A stretch of DNA of 64,000 bases from Anaspis maculata (lineage: Eukaryota; Arthropoda; Insecta; Coleoptera; Scraptiidae), in NCBI GenBank assembly GCA_949128115.1, contig OX421962.1, positions 75,232,735 to 75,296,734 of the forward strand, written 5' to 3'. Of this stretch, positions 35,267 to 45,223 are shown one piece after another (position 1 is the first letter of the stretch; every line of letters starts with the position of its first letter). The notes under the pieces were generated by a model, which had not been told where the DNA came from, did not search any database, and saw nothing but the letters and a program-made list of their open reading frames with translations. The position numbers and the translations under genes were made by a program.

Positions 35267-38200
35267 CTAGGTAACGTCAAAATCGGAATCGTCATTATTA
35301 GGTTTCAAATCTTTAGTATGCCAGACTCCACGCAATTCACCTTTCTTACTTCGCAACTGATACGTCCATGGCGATACCTTTTTGTGGATTATAAACGGAC
35401 CGAGATATTTTGGAGCTAACTTGGCCATGAACCCCTTCGCCTGATCAGATAGTGTATAATTTCTTCTCCAGACTGAATCACCTACGTTGTACGTAACGTT
35501 TCTGTGACGCAAATCATAACGCGGCTTTGATTTAGCGGCAGCTTTCTTTAACCGTTCGCGGACGTCATTATACAAAATTCGAAAAGCTTCCTCGCGTCGA
35601 TTTACTTGAGAATCTATACTCCCGTTTTCAACATTACTTTCGTCCGCTACCATACGTTTTATCTTTCCGTTCAAAATCATTTCACGGCCGAAATTAATTT
35701 TGTATGGTGTGTAACTCGTTCCTTCATGTACCTGAGTACGTAAAGCGCACGCAATTTGCGGCAATCTTTTGTCCCAATGTTTATGTTCACCCTGTATATA
35801 GCATCGCAGCATTATTCCGATATTTCGATTCATTCGTTCACAGGGATTACTCTGCGGATTGTATAAAGGGGTAAACATAATTGTCACGTCGTAAGATTTC
35901 ATAAGATCTGCAAATAGATTAGATCGATATTGGACGCCGTTATCTACTATGATGTACGAGGGCACGCCAAACAATAAGAACACCTGTTCTTCGATTGCGG
36001 TACATACTAATTTTGCGGTAGCTTCTCTGAGAGGTACGATAATCGGAAATTTACTGAAAAAATCAACAATTACTAGGAGGAATTTATAGCCGCGCGTTGA
36101 TCTAGGGAAAGGCCCCATCAAGTCGCAAGAAATTTTCTCCCATGGCCTAGTCGGTACACTGTGCGAAACCATCAAACCCCCTGGTTTATTTTGATCAGGT
36201 TTGTTAGCTGCGCAAGTATGGCAGTTTCTCACATATTTTGTTACATAGGTCTTCATTTTAGGAAAGTAGTTTTCCCGCGCTAATCTCGAAAATGTCCGAT
36301 AAATACCCGGGTGACCGGCGGTAGGATCATCGTGATATTTCTTTAGCAAAGCGCGACGTTCGTCTCGCGGTACTACATACTTCCAGTCTACGTCATCATC
36401 TGAAAATCCAGGAATGTTACTTTTACGGCGAATAAATTTAAACAATTTTTGATCAACGACACGATAATTTGAGTAATCGAGAGGATTTTCCAGTATCTGA
36501 CTCCGCAAGTTTACATGCCAAGGATCGGTGATAATTTTTTCGTTTTTCGGTTCGACGTTATTTTGATCAACAAGGATTTCGTTCAGCTCTGGAACGGTTC
36601 TTGATAGCATGTCGGGCACTACATTTAATTTTCCTGCGCGATGTATTATCGAATAATCGAATTGTTGTAATCGTAGTCCCCATCTGGCTAATCTACCTTT
36701 CGGTTCTTTCAGATTATTCAGCCAAACTAAAGAATATGAATCAGTTATCACCGTAAAGTGATATCCTTCGACATATGCGCGAAAAGCTTCGATGCTGTTG
36801 AGGACAGCCAAACACTCCAATTCGACGGCTGAATAATTTTTTTCTGATTTATTTAGTGACCTGCTCCAATAACTGATGACCCGTTCCCCATCCCCGTGAT
36901 CTTGAGTTAAGATACCAGCAATTCCATAATTGCTCGCATCCGTCTGTATGCAAAATGGAAACTCAAACTTTGGACAAGCCAATATCGGTGCCGAGATCAG
37001 TCGTTCTTTGATAGCTCTGAAAGAATTTTCTTGTTGTTCACCCCAATTGAATTTAACTGACTTTTTCAACAGCTTTGTCAAAGGACCGACGAGATCGGAA
37101 AACTGAGGCACGAACCTGCGGTACCAAGATACGGTACCGATAATTTGACGAACATGCCTTACTTTTGTCGGTGTAGGAATTTGTAGAATTGCGGCCACTT
37201 TATCGGGATCTACGTGTAATCCATCCTGATCGATTACGTAGCCTAGGTACTTTATTTTTTGTCGACAAAATTCACATTTCTTCCGCGAGAGAGTTATACC
37301 GGCATCGGAAATTCGCTTAAGGACCTCAGTTAATACCGTAATATGTTGTTCGAACGTTGACGTTACTATGATGATATCGTCGAGATATTTAAAAACAAAC
37401 GGTTCCAAATTAGGCGGGATTATCGTGTCGACAAATCTCTGGAAGGTGCTGCCGGAATTATGGAGACCGAACGGTAACACTTTAAAATGAAAGAGTCCTC
37501 TTTGAGGTACTGTGAACGCGGTATATTTTTTTGAACTTTCTGACATCGGAATTTGCCAATACGCGGATTTTATATCGAGCGTAGTCAAATATTTCGCGTC
37601 GCGCAATTTATCCAAGATACTATTCATTTTTGGTAACGGATACGCGTCGCGCTCTGTAACTTTATTCAAAGATCTAAAATCCACGCAAAACCTGTAAGAT
37701 TTATCTTTTTTCGGTACCATTACGACCGGAGAACTCCACCCACTATCCGATGGTTCGATCACGTCATCTGCCAGCATCTTATCGACTTCTTCGTTTATAC
37801 AATTTTGAATTACCGGTGAAACTGTGTAATATCTTTGTTTAATTGGATCTGATTTTGTTTTGATATGATGTTCGACTAAGTGAGTACGTCCAAGAGCTTT
37901 ACTATATTTCGAAAAATGATCTTCAACCACGTTCTGCAAAATTTCTTTTTCTTTATCCGACAAATTTTCACGCGACATGACAGCTTCAGCAACGTTGCAA
38001 TCTTCTACAGTTGAAAATGACCAAATTCCCGCTCGAAGATTCGGGACTATACCCATTCTAATCCAAAAATCAATTCCGAGAATCATGGTATGCGGAACGT
38101 CAGGTACGACTAAAATTTCAAAGATTTTTTCGCGATTCTGTAGGCAAATAGGTACCCGAATTACTCCTATGCATTCGCAACTATTTCCATTCGCGAGTTT

Positions 38201-38494
38201 TACCCGTATGTTAGAACATGTGCTAGATTCCAGATGCACTATTCCACACCGTTTTAATTTTTCCCAGCCTTTCGATCCTACTACTGTCCTGCTCGCGCCT
38301 GAATCCATTAAAGACAAGAAATTTATTCCAAATATCGAAACATTTATATAAGGTCTTTCGTCACCTTGTGCATGTGCTAGTATAAAGTCCAGGACGGGAC
38401 TTAATGCTTTTGAATCGACCCCTGGGTTGGAAATGGAAGACAGATTTGGGCCGGAACTTACGGTCTTCCCTTGGAGTTTTCCGAACTCCCGCAT
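35267..38494 (-). CDS. pol: Pol polyprotein: protease, RT, RNase H, integrase
   Basis: The 1075-codon frame is uninterrupted. The aspartic protease has DSGA at residues 64-67. The reverse transcriptase has the first catalytic Asp in TLDIKSAY (307) and YLDD at 370-373. RNase H has acidic residues in QTDAS (519), AVELE (near 558) and ITDS (585). The integrase zinc motif is H721, H728, C758, C761, and its core is D791, D851 and E886, a DD35E spacing. A GPF-type C-terminal motif follows. All key residues are present. The protein would process Gag-Pol, copy the RNA and insert the DNA. The Met at 38494 is probably not the true start, because the frame overlaps gag by 37 bases in the -1 frame, which points to frameshift expression. 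Confidence 0.96.
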   Translation of the reverse strand: MREFGKLQGKTVSSGPNLSSISNPGVDSKALSPVLDFILAHAQGDERPYINVSIFGINFLSLMDSGASRTVVGSKGWEKLKRCGIVHLESSTCSNIRVKLANGNSCECIGVIRVPICLQNREKIFEILVVPDVPHTMILGIDFWIRMGIVPNLRAGIWSFSTVEDCNVAEAVMSRENLSDKEKEILQNVVEDHFSKYSKALGRTHLVEHHIKTKSDPIKQRYYTVSPVIQNCINEEVDKMLADDVIEPSDSGWSSPVVMVPKKDKSYRFCVDFRSLNKVTERDAYPLPKMNSILDKLRDAKYLTTLDIKSAYWQIPMSESSKKYTAFTVPQRGLFHFKVLPFGLHNSGSTFQRFVDTIIPPNLEPFVFKYLDDIIIVTSTFEQHITVLTEVLKRISDAGITLSRKKCEFCRQKIKYLGYVIDQDGLHVDPDKVAAILQIPTPTKVRHVRQIIGTVSWYRRFVPQFSDLVGPLTKLLKKSVKFNWGEQQENSFRAIKERLISAPILACPKFEFPFCIQTDASNYGIAGILTQDHGDGERVISYWSRSLNKSEKNYSAVELECLAVLNSIEAFRAYVEGYHFTVITDSYSLVWLNNLKEPKGRLARWGLRLQQFDYSIIHRAGKLNVVPDMLSRTVPELNEILVDQNNVEPKNEKIITDPWHVNLRSQILENPLDYSNYRVVDQKLFKFIRRKSNIPGFSDDDVDWKYVVPRDERRALLKKYHDDPTAGHPGIYRTFSRLARENYFPKMKTYVTKYVRNCHTCAANKPDQNKPGGLMVSHSVPTRPWEKISCDLMGPFPRSTRGYKFLLVIVDFFSKFPIIVPLREATAKLVCTAIEEQVFLLFGVPSYIIVDNGVQYRSNLFADLMKSYDVTIMFTPLYNPQSNPCERMNRNIGIMLRCYIQGEHKHWDKRLPQIACALRTQVHEGTSYTPYKINFGREMILNGKIKRMVADESNVENGSIDSQVNRREEAFRILYNDVRERLKKAAAKSKPRYDLRHRNVTYNVGDSVWRRNYTLSDQAKGFMAKLAPKYLGPFIIHKKVSPWTYQLRSKKGELRGVWHTKDLKPNNDDSDFDVT
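38458..38494 (-). promoter_or_regulatory. gag-pol overlap with candidate -1 frameshift site
   Basis: gag and pol overlap by 37 bases and pol is in the -1 frame relative to gag. Within the overlap, GGAAAAC (38482 down to 38476) is the nearest thing to a slippery heptamer, but it is not a perfect X-XXY-YYZ site. No downstream pseudoknot was modelled. Confidence 0.45.
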
Positions 38495-39918
38495 TTAGGG
38501 CATGATTTTACTGTTACGTCTTTCTTTCCGCACCGAAAACAGTACTTGTAAGTCAAGGGCTTCTTACATGAACTCGCGCGATGACCTTGACCCTCGCATT
38601 GCCAGCAGCGAATACCACTCGGCTTATTATTCGTTTCACGACCTGACTGACTCGATTCAGAATTTATTTTTTCTATTTCGGTCGCGCCCACTTCATACTT
38701 ATGAGAAGATGTCGAAACATACGCAAGATCTGGTTCGAGAGCTAAAGATCTCGGTGGTGGTCGAGAAAAATTTTTAGCCACTGTTCTTTTGTCGTCTAAT
38801 TTTCTACAAAACTTCAACAGTTCGGTCTGACTTTTTACCTCAACCACTGCCAAATATGGTTGATAGTAAGGATCGATATTATTCAGCAGAATTTCAAGTT
38901 TAGTACGTTCGGGAATGACTCTCTCCAAACGATCGAACATGCTAGACATAATTGCGAGATATATTCCGATTGTCTCTTTTTCGCCCTGAGTTCGCTTTTT
39001 TATTTCTTCAAATAACCTTCTGTCGTAATCGTGAGGCAAAAACTCGTCTTTCAACGCGATTACCAGACTCTCCCAATCCGAAACATATTTACGCTGCGCC
39101 CTGTACCAGACCAAAGCTTTTCCGCGAAATAAATCCGTTGCCGAATCGAAAAGTTCGGACTTTGAAACATTGCGAGAACCTCTTAATTCTTCGACCTGTA
39201 GCAAAAATGAGTTTAAAGACATTTTATCTTTATCTCCCGAAAATGATAGATTCCATTCGCGCACGGGTACTGGTTTTATAGAACGTTTCGGCACACTAAC
39301 TCTGTTTCGGCTCTGATTTAGGGTTCCGTCCGACGCATCTGATTCGGTTGATACATCGTCATCGTCGACTTCATGCACTGAGTTTTTGAGTTTACTTTCC
39401 GACGCATTTTTAGTACCGGTCGCCTCATCAGATATTAAAGACAAATCTAAGATTGACAAATCGTGTGTTTCATGACCCGTTGTTTTCATCGCTTCGCGCG
39501 CATCAGCGTAAAACATAGTCAACTTTACCCGTGTTTCATTACAGAATGTTTTTTCTTCTGCTGACGATGGTTTACTTCGTTTAATTCTTTCTAACCCGTG
39601 TCTTACTGCGGTGCTTACCCGTTTAAATTCGCCTTCTGTACCCTGAAAATTATTCATCCTATCTTCAATATCCGTTAACAACTCTTTAAGATCGTTCGAA
39701 TCCTCCTCAAACGTAAAAGGGTGTGCAATCTGCGGCGCACTCACTCCCGTCTGCGTTAGTTGCAGCGTCGACCTCAAACATTTCCTCAGCCTATCCAGGC
39801 TTGCATCGTCTGGTGGTGGACAACCTCTTACCTTTAACTCATAAACGACTTCTTTTTTCAAGAGTCGGTTTACTTCGATGCCTTTCATGGATGACATCCT
39901 CGATATCTGCGGACTCAC
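38458..39918 (-). CDS. gag: Gag polyprotein
   Basis: This is 486 codons, open throughout. The N-terminal part (residues about 12-50) has the LLKKEVVYELKVRG pattern often seen in insect gypsy Gags. A charged middle region precedes a Retrotrans_gag-like capsid domain (about 235-400, with the W-x-x-L...F-L pattern). The C terminus holds a CCHC zinc knuckle (Cys438 to Cys451, C-x2-C-x4-H-x4-C). A second cluster at about 460-476 has Val where His is expected and extra C-x2-C, a variant I recall from other insect gypsy Gags. Gag would package the element RNA in particles. A start at the second Met, eight codons in, is also possible. Confidence 0.92.
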   Translation of the reverse strand: MSPQISRMSSMKGIEVNRLLKKEVVYELKVRGCPPPDDASLDRLRKCLRSTLQLTQTGVSAPQIAHPFTFEEDSNDLKELLTDIEDRMNNFQGTEGEFKRVSTAVRHGLERIKRSKPSSAEEKTFCNETRVKLTMFYADAREAMKTTGHETHDLSILDLSLISDEATGTKNASESKLKNSVHEVDDDDVSTESDASDGTLNQSRNRVSVPKRSIKPVPVREWNLSFSGDKDKMSLNSFLLQVEELRGSRNVSKSELFDSATDLFRGKALVWYRAQRKYVSDWESLVIALKDEFLPHDYDRRLFEEIKKRTQGEKETIGIYLAIMSSMFDRLERVIPERTKLEILLNNIDPYYQPYLAVVEVKSQTELLKFCRKLDDKRTVAKNFSRPPPRSLALEPDLAYVSTSSHKYEVGATEIEKINSESSQSGRETNNKPSGIRCWQCEGQGHRASSCKKPLTYKYCFRCGKKDVTVKSCPKCGSSENSKGRP

Positions 39919-39990
39919 CTCTGTGAAAGCAAATAAAACTCAACCCAAATATTTAACCAAGACAAAATAAAAGAGAGAAAAGAGAAAAAG

Positions 39991-40010
39991 CCCCAACACG
40001 TTGGGTGTCA
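39991..40010 (-). other. Primer-binding-site region
   Basis: On the element strand the sequence six bases after the 5' LTR reads TGACACCCAACGTGTTGGGG. It resembles the complement of a tRNA 3' end (tRNA-Trp-like TGACCCC.ACGTG is one reading), but it lacks the usual TGG start directly at the LTR edge. The primer tRNA is therefore uncertain. Confidence 0.35.
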
Positions 40011-40016
40011 ATTTAC

Positions 40017-41274
40017 TGTCACCAAACTTATTAAAAATAACAAATTTAGTGGCACAAAACTGGGCCCGAGCTCAGAAGGAGATTGGGAGGGTTTTAGAAA
40101 TTACTCTTTTCACAAAAATTAAGGGCGCCACCTGCAATAGTACCTTAAAGAAAAATTCGTAACAATGTCGCAGGCCACTATCACGGAAGGCAACAGTTGA
40201 GTTCTATTCGCACACACAAAGGATAAATCACTCACACAGATAAAGAAAATGGCAATACATAAGATAAAACAAATTTAATAGAATTGATGAAATCGTGAGA
40301 CAAATATTGTTTGAGTAAGCAATTTAGGATTAACGCGTGTATGTCCCTAGAACAATCAAAGTTATGCAAGCATACCACCCATGAGAAATGTACCCAAAAT
40401 ATATCTGAACGTAAATACGTAGAATTTCGTGAAAATATTTAGAACTAGGTACTGATCAGTCTCGAGTTCGACGACTACAACGAAATTGTAAGGGTAGTAC
40501 ACAATATCGCGATATTAATGGTTAAATGGCAGTAGATACTTGTAAAACGACGATACGTATTCAAAAGGATATTGGCGATAACTTCTTCTTTGTTCTGCTT
40601 CTTAACAAACTTGCATCGGTAGTTCGATTGTGATTATATCGATCTTCTGTGATTGGTAGAGGTCTCTTTGATGGAAGGCAGCGTATACAGATCGGTACAG
40701 TCACGATCAGGTGAGAATGTTGCACTCCAGACGCTCAATGGTTTCGATAACGAATTTCAGAAAATGATTTCGGTTTGCTGAGTCCAACACACAGTAGGTA
40801 GGTACAAATCGCACACTCAGACGACGGTAGGCGTAATTACAACTTGCAGGTTTCGGTTACATCCGAAAAAGAATACAAAAGAGGATTCGAACGGCCTAAA
40901 AAGAATTTATAAAGTTACGCGACGGAGATCACGACGACTTTATGTCTTACCAGCGATTCTCTGGGTCAGTTTTCCAAAAACAATTATTATATACAGTATA
41001 TGTAGGTACAATATTTCGGTAATTCGGAAAACTATGGCAATCGATTAGGCGTTATTTGGAAATATCCACATAGCACGCAGCTATCTTGCCTCTTTCAATT
41101 TTTACCAAAGAATGCGTTTTCTTTATTCGACAAAAATTATCTTCCGTCTTATCGCGCTCCTACAAAACCGTTCGACCGATGTTTTGCTTCGTTTTTCCGC
41201 TGTTTTACGCGAGCCGGATTGATAACATTTCCCTTTGGGCGAGTACGTCCCAACCGAAAATTTTAACCGTAATA
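40017..41274 (-). repeat. 5' LTR
   Basis: This is the upstream LTR on the element's strand and would carry its promoter. It is 1258 bp and matches 33742-34999 in every line compared. A TATA-like string (tatatac) occurs near 40989. Confidence 0.95.
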
Positions 41275-41400
41275 TTCTGACCTCACTTGAATTAGGAGGT
41301 GTCTATAATAGGACCGCCCGCGCCCGGGCCAAAAGGCCATGACTAGTGACCATACTACAAGGTGTACTTTGTGGTACCACATTCCCGAGAGTGTTCAGAC

Positions 41401-41730
41401 GTTTATCATCTCTTACGATTCCTGGATACGTCTAGGTCAAAGGGAAGACTCGCCACCAGCTGCAGATCGTCCTGCTAAATCCAACGGTGTCCTTGGATGC
41501 AAGATCCGTCCACGGATAAGTTCCTGAGAGCGTTTTTGCGAAAAGCGCTATCGCAGTCCCCGGGGAAGCTTTTCCGTTTATCATCTCCTACGTCTCCTGG
41601 ATACGTCTACGTCAACAGGAGGACTTGCCACCAGCTGCAGATTGTCCTGCTGAATCCAACGGTGTCCTTGGATCCGAGATCTGTCCACGGATAAGGTCCT
41701 GAGAGCGGTTTCGCGAAAGCCCTCCGTTTT
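41401..41730. repeat. Tandem duplication, unit about 175 bp
   Basis: gtttatcatctc starts at 41401 and again at 41576. Both units share ccaccagctgcagat, cgtcctgct-type text, aatccaacggtgtccttgga and 'cctgagagcg'. Identity is about 85%. The unit is GC-richer than its surroundings. No function is recognised. Confidence 0.75.
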
Positions 41731-41929
41731 AGGATTTGGTCAAAACATTACTCACCTACACTATGAATACCTGTGAAGTTCCCGAAAGAGTTTTTGTAGA
41801 TCGGTAGCTTAAAGGGAGAAACCAACACGGGTGCCAAAGGACACCAAGTGTACGACTATCCCAGAGATGACTTTAGCCTTCTGATAATCCGAGGGATATA
41901 CATATTTAGTTCACAACTACTAATACGAG

Positions 41930-44750
41930 TAGTCCAGTAAAATGAGACGATTTTTAGGCCAAAGTTGGAACAAATTAGGGACAGGATGAAAAAAATATAG
42001 CGATGTAGAGAATAAAAAAACTGAATAAGAAAAACCAAACTTTCATTTCCAGTCATCCCAGGAACCATGGAAAAAAATGGAGAAAATGGAAAAACATGCG
42101 CCGCGATCTTTCTTTTGAAACGGTGAGAGAACGGTGAGAGAACGGTGAGAGATGTGTGAAAACTGTCAGGGACAAAGTTGTAGGAAAATCAATAATCTAC
42201 AAAAAAATTCCTGGGGGCATATGTCTAACTTCTTCGGTTTAGCCGTTTATCGCAGTCAAAGTTGCGCGCCGGTCTAGTGAAGTGGAAAAACTGTCCGCGT
42301 GACATTCCTTCTTGGATGCTGTGAGAACGACAACAGATATCAAAAAATTGTGAGCAACAAAGTTGTAGAGAATTGAATGCTTCACCAGAAAATCTTCAAG
42401 GCCAATTATTATCACTTCTAGTTCAGCCGTGAACCACGTTCGAAGTTGCGTGACAATCCTGTTGGTAAAGTGGTTCTTCTAGAAAACTTACAAAAACCCT
42501 AGACTCAATGAAAAAACTATGACAATGTAGAGGATGAAAAACTGGATCTAAAAAATCAAAGTTTCGTTTCACACCGTTTCGGGAAATCTAAGAAAAAAAA
42601 AAGGTTGGAAAATAGCGAGTTGCACTCCCAGCTTCCTCATTGAATACTGAAATAAACGTAATAAATATAGAAAATCTGAACAAACTAGCTTGTAAAGGAT
42701 TAAATCATCTATAGAAAATGCCATGATGACATGTATGCATCTTTGTCGACTTAGCTGCGGAGCGCTATCAAAGTTGGGGTATATGACTAGTGACGCGTCG
42801 CATATGTGGTCAAACTGGCACGACGTTGCGGTCATTGTTCATATGATTATAAAACATGATTGAATGATTTGAAAAAAATGCGTGCTTTGTTGAACGTCTG
42901 GTAACTATTGTTGGAAATGTAACTCCGCGGATGAACGCTTTGTTATGTATGAAGTTTCTTGTTTGGCAAAATTAAAGTCGTGAGTGTCACTGTACTATTT
43001 TTGTCATATTTTCATTCTAGAAATCTAGGACGAGAGACTAGGTTGCTAGGGAATTTCTGAATTTGTCGTTTTTAAACATATAATTATTTATAGCATCGAA
43101 ATAGTACGAAAATAGTATCGTGACACTCAGGCTTGAAACTGGGAAAGTACTCGTATTTTGTAGCACAATATGTATAATAATTGAAAAACGTGATTCACGT
43201 TAGATAATGAGATGTTTTTCAACTGATTTCCGATAAACAATGATCATTCAACAACAACAACTGTCCACCTGAACAATGGGGTTGGAAATTGAACATTTCT
43301 CTGTTGATGCCTATTAGAACCCAGGATAACGTAGCTCTCGAAAATCTGCTACGGCTGATTTCCTGCAGATGCTTGAAAAACTGCGAGAAGCTTTGTGGAT
43401 GCAGAAAAGTTGACCTCAAGTGTACCAAGTTTTGCCACCACTGCGGTTGAGCCACCTGTTCTGACGCTTCCTGCATTGTCGTTTCGGAAGACGATGATGA
43501 TGACTACAATGATAATTCTAACAATAAGTAGCTACCCAGACGTTAAACAAAGCACGCATTTTTTTCAAATCATTCAATCATGTTTTATAATCAATCAAAC
43601 AATGATCGCAACGTCGTGCCAGTTTCACCACATATGCGACGCGTCACGAGTCATGTACCCCAACTTTGATAGCGCTCCGCAGCTAAGTCGACAAAGATGC
43701 ATACATGACACCGCGGGATTTTCTATAGATCATTTAATCCTCTACAAGCTAGTTTGTTCAGATTTTCCATATTTATCACGTTTATTTCAGTATTCAATGA
43801 GGAAGCTGCGAGTGCAAATCACAATTTTTCAAGTTTTCCTTTTTTTTCTCAGGTTTCCCGAAACGGTGTGAAATAAAACTTTGGTTTTTTAGATCCAGTT
43901 TTTCATCCTCTACATTGTCATAGTTTTTTCATTGAGTCTAGGGTTTTTGAGGGTTTTCCAGAAGAACCACTTTATCAACAGGATTGTCGCGCAACTTCAA
44001 ACGTGGTTCACGGCTAAACTCGAAGAGATAATAATTGACCTTGAAGATTTTCTAGTGGAGCATTCAATTCTCTACAACATTGTTGCTCACAATTTTCTGA
44101 TATCTCTTGTCGTTCTCACAGCATCCAAGAAGGAAGGTCACACGGACAGTTCGATGGCCCCTAATAAGACTAGCGTAACTCGTGAGACACGGTTAAAACT
44201 AGCGTATCTCTGCGCTTACCAAATGAACTAGCGTATCTCTGCGTTTACCAAATGAACTAGCGTCCCTCCCATTTGATTTACACAGGCTATACGCTAGTTC
44301 ATTTGGTGAACGTAGAGATACGCTAGTTCATTTGGTAAACGCAGAGATACGCCAGTTCTAACCGTGTCTCACGAGTTACGCTAGTCTTATTAGGGGCCAT
44401 CGAGTTTTTCCACTTCACTAGACTGGCGCGCAACTTTGACTGAGATAAAAGGCTAAACTGAAGAAGTTAGACATATGCCCCCAGAGACTTTTTTGTAGAT
44501 TATTGAATTCCCTACAACTTTGTCCCTGACAGTTTTCACACATCTTTCACCGTTCTCTCACCATTCCAAAAGAAAGATCGCGGCGCATGTTTTTCCATCT
44601 TCTCCATTTTTTTTCCATGGCTCCCGAGATGACTAGAAATGAAACTCAGGTTTTTCTTATTAAGTTTTTCATTCTCTACATCGCCATATTTTTTTCATCC
44701 TGCCCCTAATTTGTTCCAAGTTAAATCCTTATTTTGCTGGACTATTAACT
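41930..44750. mobile_element. Long fold-back element with modular arms (about 1 kb)
   Basis: The left arm (about 41930-42905) is the reverse complement of the right arm (about 43528-44750). Examples are ggggcatatgtctaacttctt / aagaagttagacatatgcccc-type blocks, acgtcgtgcc and cagacgtt..aaagcacgcattttttt. Within each arm, units of about 200 bp repeat loosely, each with 'aaagttgtag(ag)', then 'cagccgt' or 'agccgt', then 'aaagttgcg'. The spacer (42906-43527) has no recognised gene. Frames such as 43395-43871 and 43932-44231 lie in repeat arms and are not supported as genes. Confidence 0.85.
44155..44399. mobile_element. Palindromic MITE with TCGA flanks, in the right arm
   Basis: The 245-bp palindrome has ends TGGCCCCTAATAAGACTAGC and complement. 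It is flanked by TCGA at 44151-44154 and 44400-44403. Internally, 'aactagcgtatctctgcg' and 'ttaccaaatg' repeat twice per arm. The left arm of the host fold-back lacks it (near 42290). Confidence 0.8.
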
Positions 44751-45212
44751 CCTTGAAGTGTGAACGTATCGGTTTGAATAAACACCCTAACCAAATCTAA
44801 ATCTGTGTCCAGAGTTCTTATTTTTATCTTGGTATTATAAGTGTTATCCAAAAATCATGATCCTACCATTGCAAAGAACAATATCGCCTCTACAAAAAAG
44901 GCACTTCGATAGTCCGTAACCACTAGAAGTTCACGAGCCAACCCGACGAAAAAGGTCTTCAACCTGATGTTATTCAAATTGGTTGATTATTGTAAGAGAA
45001 CAATAAAACGTTCAGAAACATGAACAGTTCTGAATTGTCACAATTTGTAGCAGAATTCTGGGTTATCACAATATTCCAACAGAACTATAAAATTTTCCAT
45101 CGTGTTTGGTTCAGAATTGTTCAAATGTTCATTCTCAACATTTGTAGTTTCCAAATAACTATGTAAACTTGAAATCTAATGAAAAGTTGAGCTTAATTTA
45201 AAATTGTTCAGA
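44751..45212. other. No supported feature
   Basis: A 460-bp gap between the fold-back and the next MITE, AT-rich, with nothing recognised. Confidence 0.4.
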
Positions 45213-45223
45213 ATAGAGTATTA

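Larger units (their letters stand above)
33742..41274 (-). mobile_element. Complete Ty3/gypsy LTR retrotransposon
   Basis: The 7.5-kb element is on the minus strand: LTR (40017-41274), primer-site region, gag, pol, polypurine tract, LTR (33742-34999). Domain order protease-RT-RNase H-integrase places it in Ty3/gypsy rather than copia or BEL. There is no envelope-like frame after pol. Both genes are open and the LTRs keep a constant 6275-base offset, with no difference found in the parts compared. The copy therefore looks recently inserted and potentially active. Confidence 0.96.

Noticed and set aside
43395..44231. Two plus-strand frames of 158 and 99 codons
   Set aside because: They lie in the arm of a fold-back element and mirror sequence in the other arm, so they are repeat by-products.
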